Positions 35,033 to 43,444 of a stretch of DNA of 45,416 nt are shown one piece after another. The notes beneath the pieces were generated by a model. That model did not search any database, had not been told where the DNA came from, and saw only the letters and a program-made list of their open reading frames with translations. The stretch is from the NCBI GenBank assembly GCA_045627705.1, contig JAZQOE010000099.1:1-45416 (forward strand), given 5' to 3'. The position numbers and the translations under genes were made by a program. Numbering within the stretch: the stretch's first letter is position 1; each line of letters starts with the position of its first letter. Source of the stretch: JBMNHG01 sp045627705 (GTDB taxonomy: Bacteria > Verrucomicrobiota > Kiritimatiellia > RFP12 > JBMNHG01).

Positions 35033-36910
35033 CTATGCGTTCGCCATCAGCCTGGTGAGGTTGCGCGCGAAGGCGGCGGGATCGCGCGGAGCCGAACCCT
35101 CGGCGACAAGCGACTGGTCGTACAGCAGGTCGATCATGTCGATGATCGCGGGGTCGTCGCGGTTTGCGGCGAAGCGGTCGGCGAGCCTGGCGACGAGCGG
35201 ATGCGATGGGTTGATCTCGAAGATGCGGAGCGGCGTCGGCACGTCCTGCCCCATCGCGCGCATCATGCGGGCCATGGAGGGATTCATCGCGCCGGAATCG
35301 CGTGCAAGGGCCGCCGGCGAATCGACGAGCGTCTTGCCAAGGCGCGTCTCCTTCGCGAACTCGGTGAGATGCGCCTGCATGAAATCGAGCAGCGGGCGCA
35401 AACGCGCCTCGGCATCGGTGCGTTCCTTCTCCGCGGCATCCTTCTCCTCGGCGGAAGCGAGGTCGATGTCGCCCTTGTCGATCGAATGGAACTTGCAACC
35501 GTCGTACTCGTCCAACTCCGGCAGCGTCCACTCGTCGATCGGGTCGCCCATGAGAAGCACATCGAGGTTGCGCTTGCGGAAGGCCTCGAGATGAGGGGAA
35601 CGGCGCGCGTCGTCGATCGTCTCGGCGCAGAGGTGGTAAATCTCCGTCTGCGTCGAAGGCATCGCGTCGCGGTACTCGCGAAGCGAAATGAGCTTGCCCT
35701 GGATGGCGGACTCGTAGAGGAAAAGGTCCTTCAGCTTCGCGGTATTCTCGAAATCGTAGTGGAGGCCTTCCTTGAGAATGCGTCCGAAAGCGCGGTAGAA
35801 CTCGAGGTAGGCATCCTTGTCGGAATCCTTCATCTCCTTGAGCGTGGAGAGAATCTTGCCGGCCAGGTTGGCGCGTATCTTGCGGATCACGGCCTCGTCC
35901 TGAAGCATTTCGCGGGAGACATTGAGAGGCAGGTCTGAAGAATCGACGACACCGCGGACGAAGCGAAGGTGCTCGGGGAGAAGCGCCTCGAAATCGGAAC
36001 CGATGAACACGTTGCGGACGTAAAGCTGGAGACCGTGCTTGCGGCCTGGGATGAAGAGATCCTGCGTCGCCGTCTTGGGGATGAAGAGAAGCGCGCGGAA
36101 TTCAAGCTGGCCCTCGACCGCGAGGTGGATCGTCTTGAGCGGTTCCTGGTGGTCGTGGGTGAGATGCTGGTAGAACTCCTTGTACTCTTCTGGTTTCACG
36201 TCGGATTTCGGACGGCGCCAAAGCGCCTGCATCGTGTTGAGTGCTGGAAGCGCACGATCGATCTCCTTGCCGTCCGTAGCGAGGCGGATGGGATACGAGA
36301 TGAAATCGGAATAGCGCTTTACGATATCGCGGATGCGCCACTCGTCGAGGAATTCAAGCGACTCCTCGCGGAAGTGGAGGGTGATGCGCGTACCGGGAAT
36401 GTCGCGGTCGGAATCGGAGATCGTATAAGACCCATCGCCCTTTGATTCCCAGCGGGCGGCTGTCTGGCCTTCACCGCGGCGGAGCGAATCGACTGTGACA
36501 GACTCCGCGACCATGAACGCCGCGTAGAAGCCGACGCCGAACTGGCCGATCATTTCGGGGGCGTCCTTGCCGTCAGCCTTCTTGAGCGACTCGAGGAAGG
36601 CGCGTGTGCCGGACGACGCGATAGTGCCGAGATTCCTTTCAAGGTCGGCGGCGGACATGCCGATGCCGTTGTCCTCGATCACGAGCGTCTTCTTTCCCTT
36701 GTCGGCGACAAGGTCGATGGCCCATGCGGGGGAATCGCTCACGAGCGACTTGTCGGTAAGGCCCTCGTACTGTGCGCGGTCGATGGCGTCGGATGCGTTT
36801 GAGACGAGCTCGCGGAGGAAGATTTCGTTCTTCGAATAAAGCGAATGGATAACGAGGTGGAGAAGATCGCTAACCTCGGTCTTGAATTGGCATGTGCGTG
36901 CTTCGGACAT
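35033..36910 (-). CDS. htpG: Molecular chaperone HtpG (Hsp90)
   Basis: 625 residues, matching E. coli HtpG (624). It is a cytosolic ATP-dependent chaperone. The N-terminal ATPase domain has LRELVSNASDAIDR, IEDNGIGMS and IGQFGVGFYAAFM; the middle domain has LYVRNVFI and LRFVRGVVDSSDLPLNVSREMLQ. ATG 36910 was chosen from the conserved start and an AGGAGC site seven bases upstream; the longer open frame upstream has no family match. A strong sigma-70 type promoter precedes it. It is not obviously cotranscribed with the ABC transporter genes. Confidence 0.97.
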   Translation of the reverse strand: MSEARTCQFKTEVSDLLHLVIHSLYSKNEIFLRELVSNASDAIDRAQYEGLTDKSLVSDSPAWAIDLVADKGKKTLVIEDNGIGMSAADLERNLGTIASSGTRAFLESLKKADGKDAPEMIGQFGVGFYAAFMVAESVTVDSLRRGEGQTAARWESKGDGSYTISDSDRDIPGTRITLHFREESLEFLDEWRIRDIVKRYSDFISYPIRLATDGKEIDRALPALNTMQALWRRPKSDVKPEEYKEFYQHLTHDHQEPLKTIHLAVEGQLEFRALLFIPKTATQDLFIPGRKHGLQLYVRNVFIGSDFEALLPEHLRFVRGVVDSSDLPLNVSREMLQDEAVIRKIRANLAGKILSTLKEMKDSDKDAYLEFYRAFGRILKEGLHYDFENTAKLKDLFLYESAIQGKLISLREYRDAMPSTQTEIYHLCAETIDDARRSPHLEAFRKRNLDVLLMGDPIDEWTLPELDEYDGCKFHSIDKGDIDLASAEEKDAAEKERTDAEARLRPLLDFMQAHLTEFAKETRLGKTLVDSPAALARDSGAMNPSMARMMRAMGQDVPTPLRIFEINPSHPLVARLADRFAANRDDPAIIDMIDLLYDQSLVAEGSAPRDPAAFARNLTRLMANA

Positions 36911-36954
36911 TTCTTTGCTCCTGATTCTCTTAGGGTTCGGATGAAACGGACGGC

Positions 36955-36983
36955 ATGATAGCACAAGGCTTTTGCGATGGCAA
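36955..36983 (-). promoter_or_regulatory. Sigma-70 type promoter for htpG
   Basis: On the minus strand TTGCCA, 17 bases, TATCAT, with an extended TGC before the -10. Each hexamer matches five of six consensus bases. No CIRCE-like repeat was seen. Confidence 0.65.
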
Positions 36984-36984
36984 T

Positions 36985-37000
36985 GGAACGGGGACACGCC
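36985..37000. repeat. GGGGACA palindrome, copy 4 (degenerate)
   Basis: GGAACGGGGACACGCC resembles the left half of the repeat at 2966. It lies between the ABC ATPase stop and the htpG promoter. Confidence 0.4.
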
Positions 37001-37054
37001 GCGATTGCCGATCGCCCGGCGATGGAAGGATGGCGACATGCGGACGCAGCCTGA

Positions 37055-38536
37055 TCAACCACCGGTTGCGAGGCGCATGATGGATTGTTCGGAAAGGGCG
37101 TCGCCAGCCAGCTCGCCGGCAATGGCGCCATGGAATAGCACGATGGCGCGCGTGCATAGCCGCACAATCTCCTGGCCCTCGCCAGAAAGGACCACGACCC
37201 CCACCCCGTCAGCGGCGATCTTGCGGATGATTTCGTAGATCTCCTGCTTGGCGCCGACATCCACTCCCTGTGTCGGGTTGTCGAGGATCAGTATCTTCGG
37301 GTTGGCATTCAGCCAGCGGGAAAGTATGACCTTCTGCTGGTTGCCCCCCGAAAGGGTCGTGATGGGATCGTCGGCATTCCCGTACTTGATGCGGAAGTCG
37401 CGCGTGTTTCGGGCGAACTCCTCCCGCTGTCTGGAACGGCGCAACAGCAGATTGGAGCGATAGCGGCGCAATGTGGCAAGCGTTCCGTTATCGGCTATCG
37501 ACAAATCAGGCAGAACCGCGTTTTCCTTGCGGTTGTTCGGGAGGTATGCGATGCCATGCGCAAGGGCCTCGCGGGTGCTTGCCGCATGGAAGGGATCGCC
37601 ATCCAAAATCATTTCGCCCGTAGCATCGGCGATGTCGCCGGAAATCGCGCGGAAGATTTCGCTTCGTCCGTCGCCAAGCAGGCCGGTGAACCCGAGGATT
37701 TCACCGGCGCGAAGCGAGAACGAAACGCCGTTGAAGTCGCGTCCGTGCGACAGTCCGTCCACGCGGAGAAGCTCGCGGCCATCGGGCTGGAAAAACGGCG
37801 CGCCGTTTTTTTCGGCCGCCATGTCGCGTCCGACAATCAACCGCGAAAGTTCATCGGTTCCCGCCTGCGCCATGTCGCCATCCGCGACGAGGCTGCCGTT
37901 TCGCATCACCACGTATGCGTCGCAAAGTTCCTTCACCTCGCGAAGCTTGTGGGAAATGAAGAGTATTGTCACACCCTGCACGGCAAGACGGCGGACGAGA
38001 TCGAACAGACGCTTGATTTCAGGCTCGGCGAGCGAGGTCGTCGGCTCGTCCATGATCAGGCATTTCGCATGGCAGAGAAGCGCTCGCGCAATTTCCACGA
38101 GCTGCTTGCGCGATGCGTCCAGGCCGCGCATTTCGGCATCGGCGTCGATATCGATCCCGATCTGGCGCAGCACATCCGCGGCTTCGCGGCGCATGGAATC
38201 GCGGTCAAGGAATACACCCTTGCGAAGTTCGCGCCCGAGGAACATGTTCTCGTACACGCGCAGGTCGTTTACGGGCGAAAGTTCCTGATGGATGAAGGCG
38301 ATGCCATGCGCTATCGAATCCTCGGGACCATGGAAGCAGACCGGCGCGCCATCGATCAGGAGACCGCCGCGCGCCGGCTGGACAAGGCCGCCGAGGATGT
38401 TCATCAGCGTTGACTTGCCAGCGCCGTTTTCGCCAAGGATGGCGAGGATGCGGCCTTCAGGCACATCGAAGCTGACGTCGTGGAGAACCTCGACTACGCC
38501 ATACGAAAACGAAATGTGATCGAAGGCGACATTCAT
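37055..38536 (-). CDS. Sugar ABC transporter ATP-binding protein (RbsA/MglA family)
   Basis: 493 residues with two fused ATPase domains. The first has Walker A GENGAGKST (35-43) and Walker B LIMDEPTTS; its signature is altered (LDASRKQLVEIA). The second has a degenerate Walker A (GLLGDGRSE, 285-293) and a good LSGGNQQKV, the usual asymmetry in this family. It powers import of a monosaccharide such as ribose, galactose or xylose. The linker at 240-252 holds a perfect palindromic element read as EKNGAPFFQ. The binding-protein gene lies 38 bases upstream. No permease gene follows; the next gene is htpG. Confidence 0.93.
   Translation of the reverse strand: MNVAFDHISFSYGVVEVLHDVSFDVPEGRILAILGENGAGKSTLMNILGGLVQPARGGLLIDGAPVCFHGPEDSIAHGIAFIHQELSPVNDLRVYENMFLGRELRKGVFLDRDSMRREAADVLRQIGIDIDADAEMRGLDASRKQLVEIARALLCHAKCLIMDEPTTSLAEPEIKRLFDLVRRLAVQGVTILFISHKLREVKELCDAYVVMRNGSLVADGDMAQAGTDELSRLIVGRDMAAEKNGAPFFQPDGRELLRVDGLSHGRDFNGVSFSLRAGEILGFTGLLGDGRSEIFRAISGDIADATGEMILDGDPFHAASTREALAHGIAYLPNNRKENAVLPDLSIADNGTLATLRRYRSNLLLRRSRQREEFARNTRDFRIKYGNADDPITTLSGGNQQKVILSRWLNANPKILILDNPTQGVDVGAKQEIYEIIRKIAADGVGVVVLSGEGQEIVRLCTRAIVLFHGAIAGELAGDALSEQSIMRLATGG
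37791..37810. repeat. Palindromic element, copy 10 (in ABC ATPase linker)
   Basis: Perfect 20-base palindrome A5-CGGCGCGCCG-T5, identical to the core at 2695. It is read on the minus strand as K-N-G-A-P-F-F (residues 243-249), in the linker between the ATPase domains. Confidence 0.9.
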
Positions 38537-38574
38537 CTTTGTGCACTAGGCTGAGTGGATGCCGCCGACACGAA

Positions 38575-39516
38575 TCAATACGGGGAATTGGCGTCGAGGA
38601 AATCGGCGCAGTTGCCGCGATCGACGATCGTGGTCGGAATCACGAGCTTCTGCGGGACTTCGGCGCCGGTGACGAGTCCGTGGGCAGCGTTGACAGCCTC
38701 GATGACCATGTTCGGGCTGTAGAGCGCGGACTGGATCCAGATGTTCTCGTTAGCCGGCATCATCTTGAAGTACTCCTGGCAGCCGCCACCGCCGGTGACG
38801 ACCTTGATGTCCGTGCGGCCGGACTCCTGAATCGCCTGGAGAATGCCGATGGAGGTTTCATCGTCAATCGAGAAAACGCCGTCGATCTGCGGATTCGCGA
38901 CAAGGACATCGGCGAAATCCTTGAGACCGGCCTCGCGGGTGAACTGCGTCGCGTAGCGGAGGAGCTTCCAGTTCGGGGCGATCGTGGGATAGGTGTCCAT
39001 GAAACCCTTCACGCGGAGATCCGAGACCGATCCGGAGGTCGGAACCTCCATGATGGCGATCGTCGCGTCTGGTCCGAGCTTGTCGAAGAGATACTTCGCG
39101 CTGCCGACGCCCATGCTCTCGTTGTCGCCGCTCACAAGATAGATGCCGGGGACATCGATTGCGATGTCGAAGCTCACGATCTTCACGCCGCGCTGGATTG
39201 CCGCGGCCATCGGAACCTCCATGCCCTTCCACTGCGGGAATGTCACGATCGCCTCCGCGCCCCATGCCTCCAGGTCATCGAGCTGGCTCGTCATCTCCGC
39301 GGCATCGGAGCTGGTGAAAATCTTGTAATCGACATCCTGAAGTTCCTTGCAGCGATTCTCGGCGGCAAGTTCCACGGCCGCGACCCAACCGTGAGTCACG
39401 GCGGGGGCGAGAATGCCGATCTTGTGCTTGCCCGACGAGACGTTTTCCGTCTTGCCGCAGGAAGAAAGACCAATGGCGGCCAGTATGGCCGCGACAGCGA
39501 TAAGAGCATGCTTCAT
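38575..39516 (-). CDS. Sugar ABC transporter substrate-binding lipoprotein (RbsB-like)
   Basis: 313 residues. The signal peptide ends in the lipobox LSSC, so it is a lipoprotein at the membrane. The periplasmic-binding-protein type 1 fold is shown by KIGILAPAVTHGWVAAVELAAENRC, VKIVSFDIAIDVPG, LVSGDNESMGVGSAKYLFDKL and VFSIDDETSIGILQAI. ATG 39516 was chosen because GGAGG lies nine bases upstream and the signal peptide starts there. It is the first gene of a leftward pair with the ATPase; the permease is missing. It is divergent from the coiled-coil gene. Confidence 0.92.
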   Translation of the reverse strand: MKHALIAVAAILAAIGLSSCGKTENVSSGKHKIGILAPAVTHGWVAAVELAAENRCKELQDVDYKIFTSSDAAEMTSQLDDLEAWGAEAIVTFPQWKGMEVPMAAAIQRGVKIVSFDIAIDVPGIYLVSGDNESMGVGSAKYLFDKLGPDATIAIMEVPTSGSVSDLRVKGFMDTYPTIAPNWKLLRYATQFTREAGLKDFADVLVANPQIDGVFSIDDETSIGILQAIQESGRTDIKVVTGGGGCQEYFKMMPANENIWIQSALYSPNMVIEAVNAAHGLVTGAEVPQKLVIPTTIVDRGNCADFLDANSPY

Positions 39517-39553
39517 GAGAACAAACCTCCAATGCCACGATGGCGTTTCGTGA

Positions 39554-39582
39554 AATATACTCGCACAATCAACGCACTGCAA
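39554..39582 (-). promoter_or_regulatory. Sigma-70 type promoter for the sugar ABC genes
   Basis: On the minus strand TTGCAG, 17 bases, TATATT, with a leader of about 30 bases before GGAGG and ATG 39516. Confidence 0.6.
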
Positions 39583-39648
39583 TAAAATTGAGGGTCACGC
39601 GGGAAAATATCGGCCGTCACGGCACGTTTTATGCTCAAATTTCCATCC

Positions 39649-40119
39649 ATGAAAAACATCACCAGCATCATTGTGATTTGCGCCGTTTCGGCAATCGCGC
39701 GCTTTGCATTTTCGGAGGATGCCGCGCCGAAACTTTCGGCTATCGATATCGAATTCGGCGAACTTTCCAGCGAACTTGTAGAAATGAACTCCGATCTTCG
39801 CGAAAAGCAATTGGCGGTCGAGCGTCTGCTCGCAAGTCCGGCCGAGGACTCCGACGAAGCGAAGGCCATCCGCAAGCGTATCTTGGATCTGAAGGAGGAA
39901 CTCGCGAACGCGGAAGGCGCCCTTCGCGATGAGCGCGCAAAGAATCCGAAGGCAAAGAAACTGATCGAAGAGCTTGCTGCGGCCCGCGACGCCATGCAAG
40001 GCAAGGTCAAGCGCCTTGCCGAGCTGAAAAAGCTTCGCGCCGAAGCGGCCGAGGCGGCGAAGCCCAACAAGCCCGTGTCGAAGACAGGCCATGACGCGCC
40101 CGTCGAAGACAATCAGTGA
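39649..40119 (+). CDS. Exported coiled-coil protein
   Basis: 156 residues from ATG 39649 (ATG 39631 would add six). The signal peptide (KNITSIIVICAVSAIARFAFS) is followed by a long, charged, heptad-patterned helix from about residue 30 to 135 (LVEMNSDLREKQLAVERLL, IRKRILDLKEELANAEG, LAAARDAMQGKVKRLAELKKL). No family was recognised. It lies 42 bases before a TolC-like gene and may be a periplasmic accessory of that efflux system. Confidence 0.75.
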   Translation: MKNITSIIVICAVSAIARFAFSEDAAPKLSAIDIEFGELSSELVEMNSDLREKQLAVERLLASPAEDSDEAKAIRKRILDLKEELANAEGALRDERAKNPKAKKLIEELAAARDAMQGKVKRLAELKKLRAEAAEAAKPNKPVSKTGHDAPVEDNQ

Positions 40120-40161
40120 TAGATGGCGCGACTAAATGGATGCGCCCACGTCGGCCGTGAG

Positions 40162-41907
40162 ATGAAATCGCTTTCGAAATTTGCATTTGTCCCTGCGGGC
40201 TGTATCATCGCCTTGTGCATCTTCGGCTGCATGACGCCCGATCGCGCCGTGCGCGAGACTGACAGCGTGGCGGCCGAAATCGCGACGCCCGTTGTCGGAG
40301 ACATCACAGGCGTCACGAATGTATTCACCATCGCGCGCCCCGCGGACCGCCTCCGCGCGCGGCTGATGATCTCGCAAGATCTACCCGGCACCCGTTCCGA
40401 ATCGAACGTTGTCGCCGCCGTCGATGGCGCCCCAGTGAAGATCACCTTGCGCGATGCGCTGGTTATCGGGGCGCAAAACGATTCGACATACCAGAAGCTC
40501 AAGGAATCGATCTTTGCAGCCGCGCTCAGGCTGGATCTCCAGCGCCACGCATTCGAATCGACCTTCGCGGGCGTGCTCGGCGGGGACTGGGAACGGCAGA
40601 CGGGCGACGATGGCGAGTCATCCAAGGTCAGCGGCAATGCCAAGCCTTCCATTACGAAAAAGTTCGCAAACGGGGCTTCCGCGACGGCTGGACTCGGCAT
40701 CGATATCGCGAAACTGCTTACCGGCGACAAGTCCGGCTCCCTCGGCCTTGGCGGCGACGCCTCGTTCTCCATCCCCCTGCTCCGCGGTTCAGGGCGCGCG
40801 GTGAACATGGAGAACCTCACGCAGGCGCAACGCGACCTGGTGTACGCCGTGCACGATTTCGAGGCGCACCGCCAAAGCTATGCCGTGAGCATAGCGTCCG
40901 CCTACTACGCGATCCTCGAGGCCGTGCGACAGCTTGAATCGCTAGAGGACAACGAAAAGCGCCTTTCCGACAACTTCGAACGCGCGCAGATGATGGCCGA
41001 TTCCGGGCGCATGAAACGCATCGAGGTCGATCAGGCAAGGCAGGACCTGCTCAACACAGGCAATTCGCTCGTCAGCGCGCGCCGTACCCTCGACTCGAAG
41101 TACGACAGTTTCAAGACGACCCTTGGCCTTCCCGCCGACGCCCACATAGAGGTGGATATGGTGGAACTCGTCAACCTGCAAATCGAAATGGGACTCGGCG
41201 CGGAGGGAACGAACCTCGTCGATTCCGCGGCGCAAATGCCGCCGCTTCCATGGAGCGACGACGAAGCCCTCGACATCGCGCTCACCAACCGCCACGACCT
41301 TTTCGTCGCGCGCGGGCACCTCGACGACGCCATCCGCGGCATACCTCTCGCCGCCGACGCCCTGCGCCCCGAATTCACGCTCGCCGGCGCGCTTGGCTAC
41401 GACCGAAAGCGGAAACTGCACACGCCAGCGGCCGTCACGGAAGACGGACAGTCCAAACCCGGCAACACAAGCAGCGCATGGAACTATTCCGCCGGCTTCG
41501 ACATCGACCTTCCATGGGAGCGCACAAGCGAACGCAACGACTATCGCGCCGCCCTGATCGCAGTGGATACCGCCATGCGTTCCGTTGAAACCGCGGAGGA
41601 TTCCACGAAGAGCACGATCCGCGACGACCTGCGGAAACTGCGTTCCGCCTGGGCGTCGTTCGTGATCCAGTCGGAAGCAGTGCGGGTCGCGATGCGCCGC
41701 GTGCATAGCACCGATCTTTTCAACCAGGCGGGGCGCGCGGAAATCCGCGACGTGCTGGATGCGGAAGACGCGCTTCTCAAGTCGCGCAACTCACTCGTAA
41801 GCGCCGTCATCGACTACCGAATCGCAGGATTGGAACTCCGCCGCGACATGGCGGAACTCGACATAACCGCCGAAGGATTGTGGAATGAACTTGGACAGCA
41901 GCAGTAG
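40162..41907 (+). CDS. TolC-family outer membrane lipoprotein
   Basis: 581 residues from ATG 40162, where a signal peptide with lipobox IFGC starts; ATG 40123 is open but has no export signal. The paired helical repeats of outer membrane efflux proteins are visible (LRDALVIGAQNDSTYQKLKESI, SYAVSIASAYYAILEAVRQLESL, EALDIALTNRHDLFVARGHLDDA, NSLVSAVIDYRIAGLELRRDM). It would form the trimeric exit duct of a tripartite pump. It overlaps the adaptor gene by 23 bases. Residues 20-95 before the first repeat are longer than usual. Confidence 0.87.
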   Translation: MKSLSKFAFVPAGCIIALCIFGCMTPDRAVRETDSVAAEIATPVVGDITGVTNVFTIARPADRLRARLMISQDLPGTRSESNVVAAVDGAPVKITLRDALVIGAQNDSTYQKLKESIFAAALRLDLQRHAFESTFAGVLGGDWERQTGDDGESSKVSGNAKPSITKKFANGASATAGLGIDIAKLLTGDKSGSLGLGGDASFSIPLLRGSGRAVNMENLTQAQRDLVYAVHDFEAHRQSYAVSIASAYYAILEAVRQLESLEDNEKRLSDNFERAQMMADSGRMKRIEVDQARQDLLNTGNSLVSARRTLDSKYDSFKTTLGLPADAHIEVDMVELVNLQIEMGLGAEGTNLVDSAAQMPPLPWSDDEALDIALTNRHDLFVARGHLDDAIRGIPLAADALRPEFTLAGALGYDRKRKLHTPAAVTEDGQSKPGNTSSAWNYSAGFDIDLPWERTSERNDYRAALIAVDTAMRSVETAEDSTKSTIRDDLRKLRSAWASFVIQSEAVRVAMRRVHSTDLFNQAGRAEIRDVLDAEDALLKSRNSLVSAVIDYRIAGLELRRDMAELDITAEGLWNELGQQQ

Positions 41908-43396
41908 GAAACGCGCCTGGATCATAGCGGCGCTCGCCGTCGCCGTGGCAATCGCCGGCATCGCCATCGCGCGCAAGGCCAACGGCAAATCTCATCATGA
42001 TCTCGGCCCGCTTTTCGAGATCAAGCCAGGGCACCTCGATATCACAGTCACCACCGCCGGCACGATCCAGAGCAGCAAGAACGTAATGGTGCTCAGCGAG
42101 GTCGAAGGGCGCAACACAATCATCTGGATCATCGACGAGGGCACAACCGTCACGAACGGCCAGCTGCTCATCGAAATGGACGCCAGCAACTTCAACGACA
42201 AGCTCACCGAACAGCAGATCTCCGTCGCCAATGCGTCCGACGCGCTCATCCAGGCCGAGGAAAAACTCGCAGTCGCAAAGAATGCGCAAGAGGCATACGT
42301 CGCCGAAGCGCAACTGAAACTCGAGCTCGCCACGCTCGCCATCGAGAAATACAACGACGGCGAATATCCGCAGTCGCTGCAGGAACAATCCGGGAAGATC
42401 ATGATCGCCCACGAAGAAGTCGAGCGCGCGGTCGAGAATCTGAACTGGTCGCGCAAGCTTGCCGACGAAGGCTATCTCACCCGCAGCGAATTGCAGGCCG
42501 ACGAACTTACTCTCAAGCAGAAGCAGAATTCGTATGATTCCGCCGTGACGGCCATGAACGTCCTCACGAACTTCACGCACCGCCAGCAACAGGCCACGCT
42601 GATGTCCGACAAGAAGCAGGCGGAGATGGCGCTCGAACGCACGACCCGCGAACGACGCGCGGACGTCATCCAGGCTGAAAGCAACCTGCGCGCGCGCCAG
42701 CAGGAATCGGAACGCCAGAACGCGCGCCTCCAGAAGCTCGAGACATCCGTGAAGAACTGCCATGTCTATGCCCCCACCAACGGGCTCGTGATCTATGCGT
42801 CCACAGTCCAGGCTTCGCGCCGTCACTGGGGCAGCGATCCTCTCCAGGCGGGCTCGCAGGTAAACGAGCGCCAGGAACTCATCCAGATTCCGCTCGACGG
42901 CGGCATGATCGTCGAAATGAGCGTGCCGGAATCCAGCCTTAACAAGCTAAGGCTCAACCAACGCGCCGAAATCAAGATCGAGGCGCTTCCAGGGCGCGTG
43001 TTCCACGGCCATCTTTCCAAGATCGGCCTTCTGCCAGACGGACGCAACACATGGCTCAATCCCGACCTCAAGCTCTACAACTGCGAGATCGAGCTCGAGG
43101 AGTCGGAAGGATTGCGCTCCGGCATGAACTGCGAGGCGGAGCTGATGGTCGAACAGTATGAGGACGCGATCGCCGTGCCTCTCCAATGCGTGATGCGCGT
43201 TGGTGACAAGCCGATGGTGTTTGTCGAGGAAAATGGCGAGGCTGTCGCGCGCGAGGTCGTGCTCGGGCTAGACAACAACCGTCAGACCCGCGTGCTCGAA
43301 GGCCTCAAGCCCGGCGACAAGGTTCTCCTCGATCCCCCGCTTGCAAAGGGCGAGAAGAAGACCAAGGATGGCGACAAGAAGGGCAAGCAGAAATAG
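41885..43396 (+). CDS. HlyD/MacA-type membrane fusion protein
   Basis: 503 residues. One N-terminal helix (about 12-29) is followed by a lipoyl-like half (ITVTTAGTIQSSKNVMVLSEVEG), a long coiled coil (about 100-290), the second half (TSVKNCHVYAPTNGLVIY) and a beta-barrel region (MIVEMSVPESSLNKLRLNQRAEI). The tail is Lys-rich. It links an inner-membrane pump to the TolC-like protein. The start overlaps the preceding gene by 23 bases. No pump gene (MacB, RND or other) follows; rnd is next. Confidence 0.9.
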   Translation: MNLDSSSRKRAWIIAALAVAVAIAGIAIARKANGKSHHDLGPLFEIKPGHLDITVTTAGTIQSSKNVMVLSEVEGRNTIIWIIDEGTTVTNGQLLIEMDASNFNDKLTEQQISVANASDALIQAEEKLAVAKNAQEAYVAEAQLKLELATLAIEKYNDGEYPQSLQEQSGKIMIAHEEVERAVENLNWSRKLADEGYLTRSELQADELTLKQKQNSYDSAVTAMNVLTNFTHRQQQATLMSDKKQAEMALERTTRERRADVIQAESNLRARQQESERQNARLQKLETSVKNCHVYAPTNGLVIYASTVQASRRHWGSDPLQAGSQVNERQELIQIPLDGGMIVEMSVPESSLNKLRLNQRAEIKIEALPGRVFHGHLSKIGLLPDGRNTWLNPDLKLYNCEIELEESEGLRSGMNCEAELMVEQYEDAIAVPLQCVMRVGDKPMVFVEENGEAVAREVVLGLDNNRQTRVLEGLKPGDKVLLDPPLAKGEKKTKDGDKKGKQK

Positions 43397-43444
43397 GCTT
43401 CATGACTAGGCCGCGAGACAACAACGGCTTAAAATCCCCAAATC

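Noticed and set aside
1209..38350. GGCGCGCC at 1209, 12107, 28670 and 38343 as further palindromic elements
   Set aside because: They lack the A/T-tracts and extended symmetry and fit normal codon use of their genes.
37556..38413. Long plus-strand frames opposite the ABC ATPase, the oxidoreductase and the glycosyltransferase
   Set aside because: They mirror well-identified minus-strand genes and carry no motif of their own.
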